64,000 bases of DNA from Crenobacter oryzisoli (GTDB taxonomy: Bacteria > Pseudomonadota > Gammaproteobacteria > Burkholderiales > Chromobacteriaceae), in assembly GCF_030385785.1 (NCBI RefSeq), contig NZ_JAUEDK010000003.1:62001-126000 (forward strand), written 5' to 3'. The position numbers were made by a program, and so were the translations under genes. The notes beneath the pieces are model-generated. The model did not search any database, was not told the DNA's origin, and saw only the letters and a program-made list of their open reading frames with translations. Positions 24,664-33,406 of the stretch are shown here, one piece after another (the stretch's first letter is position 1; every line of letters starts with the position of its first letter).

Positions 24664-25599
24664 TCAGCGCCCCGGCCCGGGCAGGTCCCGTGACCATGCG
24701 GGATCGGCCTGCATCAGCGCACTCACCCAGTCGGTAAAGGCGCGCACGCGTGCCGACAGGTGGCGCGAATATGGGTAGACGAGACTCATCGGCATGCTCG
24801 ACGGTGTCCAATCCGGTAACAGCTCGACGAGCCGGCCATCGTTCAGCAGTGGCTGGGCCTCGACGCGCGGCACCGCCACCAGCCCGAGCCCGGCCTCGGC
24901 TGCCGCGAGATAGGCTCCGCCGCTGTTGAAGCGCATCGCCGGCGGCTGCTCGATCTCGAAGCGCTCCTCGCCCCGGTTCAGCACGATGCGGTACTGGCGT
25001 CCGCTGGCGGGGAAGACGAAGGCGAGAAAGCGGTGGCGGACCAGATCGTCGGGCGATTCGAGTGGCGGCGCGCTGGCCAGGTAGCCGGGGGACGCGCACA
25101 GCACGAAGTGCATCTGGCCGATTGGCCGGCACACCAGATCGGGGTCGGTAACCGGGCCGCCGCGGATCGCGCAATCGACGCCCTCCTGTACCAGATCGAC
25201 GACGCGCTCGCTGCAGCCGATGTCGAGCCTGACCTCCGGATTGAGCGCAACGAACTTGGGCAGTGCCGGGATCACCAGAAAGCGGCCGACCGGCGACGGC
25301 ATCTCGACGCGCACCTTACCGCGCACGACGCTGCGGCTTTGCGACACCGTCGCCTCGAGTTCCTCGATGTCGTCGAGCAGCACGCGGGCGCGCTCGTAGT
25401 AGGCGGTGCCGTCGGTGGTCGGTGACACGCGCCGCGTCGTGCGGTGCAGCAGCTTCACGCCCAGTTGCGCCTCGAGCGCCTGCACCTGGCCCGACATCGT
25501 GGTCTTGGGCACAGCGAGCGCGTCGGCAGCGCGGGTGAAGCTGCCCAGTTCGACGATGCGGCAGAACGCACGCATCGCATCGAGTCGGTCGAACGCCAT
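24664..25599 (-). CDS. LysR-family regulator, divergent to the CMD/cupin genes
   Basis: 311 residues with N-terminal HTH (MAFDRLDAMRAFCRIVELGS, ADALAVPKTTMSGQVQALEA) and effector domain. It belongs to the large CrgA/AaeR-like group (GEERFE, LPDWTPSSMPMSLVYPYSRH). It is divergent from the carboxymuconolactone-decarboxylase gene with about 120 bases between the starts. An almost perfect 16-base palindrome (TTATTCGTACAAATAA, 25610-25625) just upstream is a candidate operator, so it probably regulates the divergent pair and itself. Confidence 0.9.
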   Translation of the reverse strand: MAFDRLDAMRAFCRIVELGSFTRAADALAVPKTTMSGQVQALEAQLGVKLLHRTTRRVSPTTDGTAYYERARVLLDDIEELEATVSQSRSVVRGKVRVEMPSPVGRFLVIPALPKFVALNPEVRLDIGCSERVVDLVQEGVDCAIRGGPVTDPDLVCRPIGQMHFVLCASPGYLASAPPLESPDDLVRHRFLAFVFPASGRQYRIVLNRGEERFEIEQPPAMRFNSGGAYLAAAEAGLGLVAVPRVEAQPLLNDGRLVELLPDWTPSSMPMSLVYPYSRHLSARVRAFTDWVSALMQADPAWSRDLPGPGR

Positions 25600-25609
25600 G
25601 ATTATCCGT

Positions 25610-25625
25610 TTATTCGTACAAATAA
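25610..25625. promoter_or_regulatory. LysR operator candidate
   Basis: TTATTCGTACAAATAA is a 14-of-16 palindrome in an AT-rich gap between the divergent LysR gene and the peroxidase-like gene. Position and symmetry suit a LysR recognition site; no binding data. Confidence 0.4.
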
Positions 25626-25719
25626 TTCCAAATATAGCCGTTTATCAATAAAACAGCGTGCAATACAGTTTGGCCATGACCTCGACACGTCGCCGGGGTT
25701 GCCCCATAGGGAGAAGCAA

Positions 25720-26160
25720 ATGAGCACGCAACGCATCCGTTACGACGAGGTCGCCCCGCATGTTTTGAAAGCAATGCTCGGGCTGGAAAAGGCGCTGGCC
25801 GAGACGCAACTCGAACCTTCACTGCGCGAGCTAGTGAAGATCCGCGCATCGCAGCTGAACGGTTGCGCCTATTGCGTCGACATGCACTCGTCCGATGCAC
25901 TGAAGGCGGGCGAGCAGACACGCCGGCTGCTGTCGCTCACCACCTGGCACGAGACGCCATTCTTCAGCGCGCGTGAACGCGCCGCGCTGCTGTGGACCGA
26001 GACGCTGACGCTGGTTTCGGAACGACACGCTCCGGACGAGATCTACCAGCAGGTCGCCGAGCACTTCAACGAGCGCGAGCTGGCCGAGCTCACCTTCGCG
26101 ATCGCGACGATCAACGCGTGGAACCGCATCGGCATCGGCCTTGCGATGCAGCCGGAGTAA
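25720..26160 (+). CDS. AhpD/carboxymuconolactone-decarboxylase-family protein
   Basis: 146 residues from the ATG at 25720, with AGGGAGAAGCAA before it. The redox motif CAYCVDMHSSDA (C-x-x-C-x3-H) near residue 50 is intact, as in AhpD-like peroxidase/reductase proteins. Such proteins reduce peroxides or disulfides and are often under LysR control. The cupin gene follows five bases later; the pair looks like an oxidative- or electrophile-stress module. Confidence 0.88.
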   Translation: MSTQRIRYDEVAPHVLKAMLGLEKALAETQLEPSLRELVKIRASQLNGCAYCVDMHSSDALKAGEQTRRLLSLTTWHETPFFSARERAALLWTETLTLVSERHAPDEIYQQVAEHFNERELAELTFAIATINAWNRIGIGLAMQPE

Positions 26161-26165
26161 CGGCC

Positions 26166-26597
26166 ATGGAACAATCGACACGCGGCGGCATCGCCGCCCT
26201 CCTCCTCGTCTGCGCGAGTGCCGTCGCGCTAGCGCACGACGGTGCCGGCGACGAGAATGTCACCCCGCTGGCACGGGCGGCACTGCCCGACGCGCCCGGC
26301 ACGCAAGCCCAGGCGCTGCGCGTCGACTTCGCTCCCGGCGCCACGTCGAAGCCGCATCGCCATCCCGGCCCGGTCTTTGTCGTCGTGGTCGACGGCGAGG
26401 TCGAGTCCGCGCTCGACGGCGGCCCCGTCGTGCACTACAAGGCCGGCGACACGTGGTACGAGGCGCCCGGCCAGGTGCATTCCGTCACACGCAACGCAAG
26501 CAAGACCCGGCCGGCGCGCCTTGTCGCCTGGCTGCTGTCGGACGGCAAGACGCCGCTGGTGACGCCACTGCCCGTCGACGGAGCGGCACCGCACTGA
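26166..26597 (+). CDS. Exported single-domain cupin protein
   Basis: 143 residues. A signal peptide (MEQSTRGGIAALLLVCASAV followed by ALA) precedes a small cupin barrel with the metal-binding set GATSKPHRHPGPVFVVVVDG (His-x-His) and the second motif GDTWYEAPGQVHSV. Its job is unknown; exported cupins of this kind often accompany CMD-family proteins. It overlaps the regulatory unit of the divergent LysR. Confidence 0.8.
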   Translation: MEQSTRGGIAALLLVCASAVALAHDGAGDENVTPLARAALPDAPGTQAQALRVDFAPGATSKPHRHPGPVFVVVVDGEVESALDGGPVVHYKAGDTWYEAPGQVHSVTRNASKTRPARLVAWLLSDGKTPLVTPLPVDGAAPH

Positions 26598-26719
26598 CCC
26601 GCCGCCTTGTTCGGTAAACCTTGACGAAGGTTGGCCAAGTCCTTGACCGGATTGCGGGAAGTCCCCTCCGAAACGGGCCAGATAGCCGTCCTCAGCCGTT
26701 CAGCAAACGCCGCAAATAC

Positions 26720-26746
26720 AAAAAGCCGCGCAATGCGCGGCTTTTT
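26720..26746. terminator. Bidirectional Rho-independent terminator
   Basis: AAAAAGCCGCGC (26720-26731), loop AAT, GCGCGGCTTTTT (26735-26746). It separates the cupin gene (plus) from the CtlX-like gene (minus), with A and T tracts on both sides serving both directions. Confidence 0.9.
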
Positions 26747-26764
26747 GACGTCCAACAGTCCGGC

Positions 26765-27751
26765 TTATTGCCGGGGCAGGAACACCTCGGCCAGCATGCA
26801 GCGGCAGCTGCCGCCGCCGACCGCCTCGATGGTCGGGATCGGGTTCACCACCGGCTGGCCGTGACGCTCGAGGGTGCGCTGCTGCTCGGGCGTGAAGCCG
26901 TTCCACGCTTGTTCCGACATCACCATCAGCGGCGTGCCGTCGCGGGCGGCCAGCTGCAGGATGTTGCCGCAGAAGTGCTGCTCGACCTGCTCGAAGCTGA
27001 TGTCGATCACTTCGTGGTGCTCGGCCAGCTTGGCGAGCACGCTGGCGCGCTCGTCGTCGCGGTGCAGGCTCTCGCCGCAGATCACCGCGACCCGCTCGCC
27101 GACGCTCATCATCACATTGGTGTGGTAGATCGGCACGCCATGACTGTCGGCGGTGTCGAACAGCACCACGTCGTCGAGGCCGCGCAGCCGCGCGTAGCGG
27201 TACAGCGCGGTCGGGTGGCAGCGGTGCGAGCGCGCGGCGTATACGCGGCGGCGCGGGTGGTCGAAGATCATCACGCCGGTGCCCTCGAGGATCAGTTCCT
27301 CTTCGAGCGGGTGGCCGGCCCAACTGAGCTGGTCGATGCGAAAACCGTTGTCGAGCAGCAGCCGGGAGAGCTGCTCGACGCGGCGCTCGCGTCGGCGGTT
27401 CGGGGTGTGCATCGGGTAGACGTACACCGAGCCGTCGTGACCGGTGGAAAACCAGTTGTTCGGAAACACCGCATCCGGTGTCACGTGCTCATCGTGACGC
27501 TTGTCCATCACCAGCACGTCGAGATTGTGCGAGCACAGCCGCTCCACCATCGCGTCGAATTCGGCGAGCGCGCGACGCGTCACCTCCTGCGGCGCAAGGC
27601 CCAGCCGGTGCTGGAAGACGTTGTCGGCGCCGGTTTCTTCATTGAACGCGAAGTCGACGGGGCGTACCATCACCACCGCGCGGGCGAGTTGTGGCGACGG
27701 GGCGCGCAGTTGCGCAAGTTCTTCTTCCCAAGGTATTTGCAGTTGTCCCAT
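26765..27751 (-). CDS. ctlX: CtlX-like amidinotransferase/citrulline-utilisation hydrolase
   Basis: 328 residues from the ATG at 27751 (upstream codons are open but non-conserved). It belongs to the guanidino-modifying superfamily: MVRPVDFAFNEETGADNVFQ, DAVFPNNWFSTGHDGSVYVY, YHTNVMMSVGERVAVICGES and a C-terminal VGGGSCRCMLAEVFLP that holds the catalytic cysteine. The related CtlX proteins hydrolyse citrulline or arginine derivatives. It is divergent from a LysR regulator; the intergenic inverted repeat at 27802-27823 is the likely operator. Confidence 0.85.
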   Translation of the reverse strand: MGQLQIPWEEELAQLRAPSPQLARAVVMVRPVDFAFNEETGADNVFQHRLGLAPQEVTRRALAEFDAMVERLCSHNLDVLVMDKRHDEHVTPDAVFPNNWFSTGHDGSVYVYPMHTPNRRRERRVEQLSRLLLDNGFRIDQLSWAGHPLEEELILEGTGVMIFDHPRRRVYAARSHRCHPTALYRYARLRGLDDVVLFDTADSHGVPIYHTNVMMSVGERVAVICGESLHRDDERASVLAKLAEHHEVIDISFEQVEQHFCGNILQLAARDGTPLMVMSEQAWNGFTPEQQRTLERHGQPVVNPIPTIEAVGGGSCRCMLAEVFLPRQ

Positions 27752-27801
27752 GGTGGATGGCGGTTCGGTGGGTGACAGAGCTGCTATAGTAGCGGCGGCC
27801 C

Positions 27802-27823
27802 AATCCAAACAAAAAGTTGGATT
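27802..27823. promoter_or_regulatory. Inverted repeat, LysR-operator candidate
   Basis: AATCCAA (27802-27808) and TTGGATT (27817-27823) are perfect arms separated by 8 bases, lying between the divergent ctlX-like and LysR genes. Confidence 0.5.
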
Positions 27824-27857
27824 TGTTTTCCCAAACCATAATGATCTGGAATGGATC

Positions 27858-28754
27858 ATGAACATCCCTGCCCTGCGCGCCTTTGTCTGCGCCGCCCGAG
27901 AGTCGTCGTTTTCGCGCGCGGCCGACCAACTGCACCTGACCCAGCCAGGGCTGAGCAAGCGGATCGCTGGCCTGGAGGACTCGCTGCGCGTCCAGTTGTT
28001 CGACCGCATCGGGCGGCGCACCGTGCTGACCGAGGCAGGCCGCACTTTTCTGCCGTTCGCGCTGCGCATCCTCAACGAAGCCGACCAGGCCGGGCAGGCG
28101 CTCAAAGCCTTGCAGCCAGCGCAGACCGGCCGGTTATACCTCGCGACCACCCAGCACATCGGCCTCTACTACCTGAAACCACTGCTCGGGGAGTTCGTTC
28201 GCCACTACCCCGGCATCGACATTGAGGTGGACTTCAAGACCTCGGTGGAATCGCACCGGCTGTTGAGCGCCGGCGAAATGGAACTCGGCTTCATGTCCGA
28301 GCCGCCGCTGCACGAGCAGTCGCTCGAATACATCCCGGTGCTCGACGAGCGGCTCTGCTTCGCCGTGTCGGCCAACCATGTGCTAGCGCTGCAGCCCGAG
28401 GTGACGCTGCACGATTTGACGCTGCACCCGGCACTGCTACCCGGTCCGAACACCCGCTTTCGGCGGCTGATCGAGAACCTGTTCAGCGAGCAGGGCCTGG
28501 CGCTCGACGTGCGCCAGCCGTCCAACTACCTCGAGGCGCTGCGCATGCTGGCCGAAACGGGCCTGGGCTGGAGCGCGCTGCCACTGGTGATGATCACGCC
28601 GGAGCTGGTGCGCCTGCCGCTGCAGCCTTATGAGCCGAGCCGTACCATCATGCTTGCCTATCACCGCAAGGTGAGCCTGTCCGGCCCGGCACGGCTGTTC
28701 CTCGACTGGGTCCGCGAACATGGCCTCACCCAGCCTGAGCCGACGCCCGACTGA
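27858..28754 (+). CDS. LysR-family regulator, probable controller of ctlX
   Basis: 298 residues from the ATG at 27858 (MNIPALRAFVCAARESSFSR), where the canonical HTH begins (ADQLHLTQPGLSKRIAGLED). The effector domain is complete. The gene is divergent from the CtlX-like hydrolase with about 107 bases between them and a perfect inverted repeat in the gap, which fits control of guanidino-compound metabolism. It ends shortly before a convergent lipoprotein hydrolase. Confidence 0.9.
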   Translation: MNIPALRAFVCAARESSFSRAADQLHLTQPGLSKRIAGLEDSLRVQLFDRIGRRTVLTEAGRTFLPFALRILNEADQAGQALKALQPAQTGRLYLATTQHIGLYYLKPLLGEFVRHYPGIDIEVDFKTSVESHRLLSAGEMELGFMSEPPLHEQSLEYIPVLDERLCFAVSANHVLALQPEVTLHDLTLHPALLPGPNTRFRRLIENLFSEQGLALDVRQPSNYLEALRMLAETGLGWSALPLVMITPELVRLPLQPYEPSRTIMLAYHRKVSLSGPARLFLDWVREHGLTQPEPTPD

Positions 28755-28784
28755 GTATTGCATCGCCCCGCGGCCCTGGCCTTT

Positions 28785-29723
28785 CTAATGCTCGGCGAGG
28801 AAGGCCAGAATCTCTCGTGCGCCGGCCTTGGGATTCACCGGATACCAGAGGTGTGGGGCATCGGGAACCACGGCCGTTTCCGTTCCCTTCGGCAGACAGT
28901 CAAGCAGCTTCTTGTTGCTGTATTTGAAGACGGCACGGCTTTTCTCCCCGCTCATCACCAGCGCGGGCACTTTCAGCGCGGCCAACTGCTCGCAACTGGG
29001 AGGACGAGGAGGCTTGGCCGCGAGCATCAGGGGCACCGTGTCGGCGTTATCGAGCCAGCGTTGCTGCTGGACGACAGGCGCATGCTGGAAGGCGCCGGGG
29101 TCATCGAGCACGGCATCGTACAAGCGCATTGACGCCTCCCACGAATCGCCGGCCTTCGCGGCGGCAGAGGATTTGGCAACATCCTTCTGGTAGTCGAGCA
29201 GCGCCGCTACCCCCTGGGCCGTAGTCGGGTCGATAAGGTCAGGATCGCTCATCACCACGCTGCGCACCAGTTCCGGATATTTCAGCGCCACATAGCCCGC
29301 GACGCGCCCGCCATACGAGCCCCCCACCAGATGGACCTTACCGACGTCAAGTCTACGGATGAATGCGGCCACGTCTTCCACATGCTGCGTCAGCGAATAG
29401 TGCTGGCCTTCGTCGGCCCAGGAGTTCGGGTAATGGTAGCGGCGGCTCAGCGCGATGTAATGATACTTTTGCGCGATGAACGGGCGTAAGCCCTCCCAGG
29501 TGCGCCAGTCGCCCGATGCGCCGTGCACGAACACGACCGTATCGCCCTCGCCGTCTTCCACATACGAGAGTTCGGTGTGATTCACCTTGAGCCTCTTGAC
29601 CTCCATCGCTTCGGTTGGAGTATGGGGCGGCGTACTCTGGAACAAGCCCTGAAGGGTGCTCATGAAATCCTGGCAGCCGCTCAGGCAAGCCACCATGATG
29701 CAAAGCACTAGCAGATTCCTCAT
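28785..29723 (-). CDS. Alpha/beta-hydrolase lipoprotein
   Basis: 312 residues from the ATG at 29723 (GGGAGGCGTTG before it). The signal MRNLLVLCIMVACLSGCQ has a lipobox (LSGC), so the mature protein is lipid-anchored. The hydrolase fold has FVHGASGDWRTWEGL (oxyanion HG), the nucleophile VGGSYGGRVAGYVAL and PDAPHLWYPV for the catalytic histidine. It resembles esterases and haloperoxidase-like proteins; the substrate is unknown. It is convergent to the LysR gene. Confidence 0.85.
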   Translation of the reverse strand: MRNLLVLCIMVACLSGCQDFMSTLQGLFQSTPPHTPTEAMEVKRLKVNHTELSYVEDGEGDTVVFVHGASGDWRTWEGLRPFIAQKYHYIALSRRYHYPNSWADEGQHYSLTQHVEDVAAFIRRLDVGKVHLVGGSYGGRVAGYVALKYPELVRSVVMSDPDLIDPTTAQGVAALLDYQKDVAKSSAAAKAGDSWEASMRLYDAVLDDPGAFQHAPVVQQQRWLDNADTVPLMLAAKPPRPPSCEQLAALKVPALVMSGEKSRAVFKYSNKKLLDCLPKGTETAVVPDAPHLWYPVNPKAGAREILAFLAEH

Positions 29724-30086
29724 CAACGCCTCCCGTCGAACTATCGCAAGCCCTGCCGCAGCCTCAGCAGGCTTCATGAAAGAGATATAGCCGGAGCGTG
29801 GCGTTTCTGTCCGAATCGCTGCAGCATAAACCGCCCGGCGCCAAGCCGTTGTCCGGCACAGGCCATGTGGTTGCACCGCCTGCCGACTCGAAACCGAATT
29901 GCGCTGTCCGCCCTGCCCATTTCAGCCATTCCCGGCTGTCGCGACACCTTCATACGACAAAAGCCCACCGGCACACCTACTTAGAATGGTTTGCAGGACG
30001 GGGCACGTAAAGCCCAACCCGGTCGCATAACCCTCTGTACCGGCCTGCCCCACTTGTTCGCAACCTGAAACGGGAGTGTTCGTCGT

Positions 30087-30848
30087 ATGTACTTCACCCA
30101 TGCCATCACCCGCCTGCCGGCCGACACCGTGGCCAGCGGCCTGACCACCGCCAACGCCGGTGCCCCGGATGCCGAACTGACCCGTGCCCAGTTCCGCGAC
30201 TACGTGGACATCCTGCTGTCGCTGGGCCTGACTGTGACCACGTTGCCCGCGCAGCCGGACTACCCGGACGCGCACTTCGTCGAGGACACCGCGGTGCTGA
30301 TGCCAGAGTTGGCGGTGATCACCAATCCGGGCGCGCCATCGCGCCGTGGCGAGGTCGAGAGCATCGCTCCGGTGATCTCGCGCTTTCGCCACACCGTGTG
30401 GATGGGCGAAGGTGCCCACATGGATGGCGGCGACGTGCTGATGGTCGACAAGCGCTTCTTCATCGGCCTGACCAGCCGCACCAACGAGGCGGGCATACGC
30501 GAGTTCGCCACTGCGGTGGAGAAGTTCGGCTACACCGTCAGCGCGGTGGAGGTCGGCGCCGGCCTGCACCTGAAGTCCATCGTCAACTACGTGGGCCGAA
30601 ACACGCTGATCCTGTCCGAGGACAGCGTCGACAACCCAGTGTTCAAGGGCTTCAACCAGATCGTGCTGAACCCCGAGGAGGAATACGCCGGCAACACGCT
30701 GTGGATCAACGACACGCTGATCACTCCGACCGGCTACCCGGACACGCTGAAGAAACTCAAGACGCTGGGCCTGCCGATCATCGAGACCGACACCAGCGAG
30801 ATCCGCAAGATGGACGGCGGGCTCACCTGCATGTCGCTGCGTTTCTAA
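30087..30848 (+). CDS. Dimethylarginine dimethylaminohydrolase (DDAH)-like
   Basis: 253 residues, the usual DDAH length. DYPDAHFVEDTAVLMPE, HMDGGDVLMVDKRFFIGLTS, the catalytic His in GAGLHLKSIVNYV and the catalytic Cys in GGLTCMSLRF at the C-terminus match the family, which hydrolyses methylated arginines (or arginine) to citrulline plus an amine. The neighbours (amino-acid transporter, aspartoacylase-like enzyme, Lrp, CtlX) support arginine-derivative catabolism. GGGAGTGTTCGTCGT precedes the ATG. Confidence 0.9.
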   Translation: MYFTHAITRLPADTVASGLTTANAGAPDAELTRAQFRDYVDILLSLGLTVTTLPAQPDYPDAHFVEDTAVLMPELAVITNPGAPSRRGEVESIAPVISRFRHTVWMGEGAHMDGGDVLMVDKRFFIGLTSRTNEAGIREFATAVEKFGYTVSAVEVGAGLHLKSIVNYVGRNTLILSEDSVDNPVFKGFNQIVLNPEEEYAGNTLWINDTLITPTGYPDTLKKLKTLGLPIIETDTSEIRKMDGGLTCMSLRF

Positions 30849-30973
30849 ACGCTTGTAAAAATCCTGCTGCGCGGGTCGATCTCGACGCGGCGATGCTCGC
30901 GGTACCCCTTGTACCGCTGCGCTTCTCACCTCGACCTCGGCCCGCTCGCAACGGATTTTTTTCACAAGCGCTA
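30847..30973. repeat. Type C palindromic element (127 bp)
   Basis: Ends CGCTTGTAAAAATCC (near 30850) and GGATTTTTTTCACAAGCG (to 30970) are inverted copies. Between them GCGGGTCGA pairs with TCGGCCCGC-type bases and a central GCGGTAC/GTACCGC forms the tip, so the whole region can fold into a single long hairpin. It lies between the DDAH gene and the binding-protein gene. Confidence 0.7.
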
Positions 30974-31002
30974 GATCGGGAACAACAAAGGAGAAATTAG
31001 AG

Positions 31003-31776
31003 ATGAACACCAAGTTCACCACCCTATGCCTGGCCGGCCTGCTGGCCGTCGCTGCCGCCCCGTCGTTCGCCAAGGAGATCAAGGAAATTCGCTGGGGCGT
31101 CGACGGCGGCTACCCGCCATTCGACGTGATCTCGCCGAGTGGCGAGATCACCGGCTTCGACCCGGACATCGCCAAGGCGGTCTGCGCCGACCTGAAGGCG
31201 CGCTGCGTGTTCGTGAAGCAGCCGTTCGACAGCATGATCGCCGCGCTCAACGCCAATAAGTACGACGCGGTGATCGCCTCGCTGAACGTCACCCCCGAGC
31301 GCCTGAAAGAGGTCGACTTCTCCGACAAGTACTATTCCTCGTCGCCGCGCCTGGTCGCCCGCAAGGGCAGCCCGCTGCAGCCGACCGTCGCCTCGCTCTC
31401 AGGCAAGGTCGTGGGCGTGCAGTCCGGCTCGATCCACGAGACCTATGCCAAGACCCACTGGGCGGGCAAGGGTGTGAAGATCGCTACCTACGCCAACCAG
31501 GACAATGTATTCCTCGACCTGGCCTCGGGCCGCATCGACGCCTCGCTGCAGGACAATATCCAAGCCGAGACCAGCTTCCTGCGCACTGACAAGGGCAAGA
31601 ACTTCGCGTTCGCCGGACCCAAGCTCGGCGGCAACGCTACCCCGGTAGCGATCGCGCTGCGCAAGAACGACCCAGAGCTGAAGGCCGCGATCAACCAGGC
31701 CATCGCCCACATCCGCGCCAACGGCACCTACGACAAGATCCAGAAGAAGTACTTCGCCTTCGATATCTACAACTAA
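31003..31776 (+). CDS. Amino-acid ABC solute-binding protein (arginine/ornithine type)
   Basis: 257 residues: signal peptide MNTKFTTLCLAGLLAVAAAP then SFA, family-3 domain (IRWGVDGGYPPFDVISPSGE, GFDPDIAKAVCADLKARCVF, KKYFAFDIYN). It resembles arginine/ornithine binders (ArtJ/AotJ). It is followed, after a palindromic repeat, by two permeases. GGAGAAATTAGAG precedes the ATG. Confidence 0.92.
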   Translation: MNTKFTTLCLAGLLAVAAAPSFAKEIKEIRWGVDGGYPPFDVISPSGEITGFDPDIAKAVCADLKARCVFVKQPFDSMIAALNANKYDAVIASLNVTPERLKEVDFSDKYYSSSPRLVARKGSPLQPTVASLSGKVVGVQSGSIHETYAKTHWAGKGVKIATYANQDNVFLDLASGRIDASLQDNIQAETSFLRTDKGKNFAFAGPKLGGNATPVAIALRKNDPELKAAINQAIAHIRANGTYDKIQKKYFAFDIYN

Positions 31777-31827
31777 GCCGCCGGAAGGGCCGCCCAGCGG
31801 CCCTTCCCCCTCGTTCGGCCAATGTCA

Positions 31828-31939
31828 GGAGCGGCTAACAGAGCCCCGCGAAGCGGTCCCGGCCAAGCGCCCGGCCGCTGCAATACCCGTTGCACGGCAA
31901 GGCCGCGAACAACACCGGGAAGGTTCTGTTAGCCGCTCC
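31828..31939. repeat. Type B palindromic element (112 bp), copy 1
   Basis: GGAGCGGCTAACAGA (31828-31842) and TCTGTTAGCCGCTCC (31925-31939) are perfect 15-base inverted ends. It lies inside the transporter operon between binding protein and first permease. The inner flank AACAACACCGGGAAGG is shared with copies at 41614 and 43046. Confidence 0.75.
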
Positions 31940-31953
31940 GAGGGGAAATCCGC

Positions 31954-32619
31954 ATGGTGTCCTCCTATCTGCCGCTGATTCTCGGCGGCGCCCTACTTAG
32001 CCTGCGCGTCGCGCTGGCTTCCCTCTTGCTAGCGCTGCTGTTCGGCCTGACCAACGCGTCGATCAAGCTATTCGGCCCGCCCTGGCTGCGCGCAGTGTCA
32101 GTCACCTACACCACGGTGATCCGCGGCATTCCGGAACTGGTGATGATGCTGCTGTTGTTCTTCGGCGGCGAAAAGCTGTTCAACCTGGGGCTTGCAGCGC
32201 TCGACCTGCCGGCCGTCGAATTCAACAAGTTCGCCGCCGGCGTGCTGACCATCGGCTTCATCTACGGCGCCTACTACACCGAAACCTTCCGCAGCGCCTT
32301 CCTCGCGGTGCCCAAGGGGCAGCTCGAGGCCGGGCTTGCGTTCGGCATGTCGCCATGGCGGGTGTTCCGCTCCATCCTGTTCCCGCAGATGCTGCGCTAC
32401 GCCCTGCCCGGCATCAACAACAACTGGCTAGCGCTGCTCAAGTCGGCGGCGCTGGTGTCGCTGATCGGCCTGGAGGACATGGGCTGGCTGGCCGAGCAGG
32501 CCGGCCGCGCCACCCAGCAGCCGTTCCTGTTCTATTTCGTGGTGTGCCTGATCTATCTGGCGATCACCGCCACCTCCGGCGGCGCGTTCCGCTGGCTGGG
32601 CCGCCGCTACAACTACTGA
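31954..32619 (+). CDS. Amino-acid ABC permease (HisQ/ArtQ type)
   Basis: 221 residues with five or six helices and the EAA loop (GQLEAGLAFGMSPWRVFRSI LFPQ region near residue 130). It starts with an ATG preceded by CCGAGGGGAAATCCGC. It forms the translocation channel with the next gene. The first of two permeases; no ATPase gene follows. Confidence 0.88.
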   Translation: MVSSYLPLILGGALLSLRVALASLLLALLFGLTNASIKLFGPPWLRAVSVTYTTVIRGIPELVMMLLLFFGGEKLFNLGLAALDLPAVEFNKFAAGVLTIGFIYGAYYTETFRSAFLAVPKGQLEAGLAFGMSPWRVFRSILFPQMLRYALPGINNNWLALLKSAALVSLIGLEDMGWLAEQAGRATQQPFLFYFVVCLIYLAITATSGGAFRWLGRRYNY

Positions 32620-32628
32620 GGATCCGCG

Positions 32629-33357
32629 ATGTTGATGGACGATGTAATCAAGGCGGTGCCGTCCTTCCTGTGGAGCGACGGCACGCAATGGACCGGGCTG
32701 GTGGTGACCGCCAAGCTGTTCCTCTACGCCGGGGCGATCGGCATGACGCTGGCGGTGCTGTTGGCGCTGCTGAAAGTCTACGGCCCGAAGCCGGTAAGCT
32801 GGGCGATCGGCGCGTTCAGCTACTTCTTTCGCGGCACGCCGCTGTTCCTGCAGCTGATGCTGATCTACTACGGGCTGTCGCAGTTCGACATCGTCAGCAA
32901 CGGCTGGCAGGACGGCAATCGCTTCTGGCTGCTGTTCCGCGACGCCACCTTCTGCGCGGTGCTCGCCTATGTGCTCAACACGGCCGCCTACGCGCTGGAG
33001 ATCCTGGCCGGCGCGTTCGCCCAGTATCCGAAGGAGGAGATCGCCGCCGCCGAGGCCTATGGCATGTCGCGCTGGACCACCATCCGCCGCATCGTGCTGC
33101 CGGGCGCACTGCGCCGGGTGATTCCGGTGTTCAGCAACGAGATGGTGTTCCTGCTGCACGCCACCGCACTGTCGTCGACGGTAACGCTGATGGACATGAC
33201 CGGCGTCGCGCGCACGCTGTACGCCGACACCTACTCACCGTTCTACCCGTTCCTGATGGCGGCGGCGCTGTACCTGTGCTGCACCTTCGCACTGTTGGCG
33301 CTGTTCCGTGGTGCAGAGCGACGCTGGCTGGCCTTCCTACGGCCACGCCAGTCGTAA
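32629..33357 (+). CDS. Amino-acid ABC permease (HisM/ArtM type)
   Basis: 242 residues with five helices and a typical EAA motif (IAAAEAYGMSRWTTIRRIVL). GAGGATCCGCG precedes the ATG nine bases after the first permease. A second ATG two codons later is equally possible. It completes the transmembrane pair; the ATP-binding subunit is missing locally. Confidence 0.88.
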   Translation: MLMDDVIKAVPSFLWSDGTQWTGLVVTAKLFLYAGAIGMTLAVLLALLKVYGPKPVSWAIGAFSYFFRGTPLFLQLMLIYYGLSQFDIVSNGWQDGNRFWLLFRDATFCAVLAYVLNTAAYALEILAGAFAQYPKEEIAAAEAYGMSRWTTIRRIVLPGALRRVIPVFSNEMVFLLHATALSSTVTLMDMTGVARTLYADTYSPFYPFLMAAALYLCCTFALLALFRGAERRWLAFLRPRQS

Positions 33358-33406
33358 ACGCCGGATCATGGTGCCTGCGGGGCGGGCCGCTTGATGGGGG
33401 CTTATA

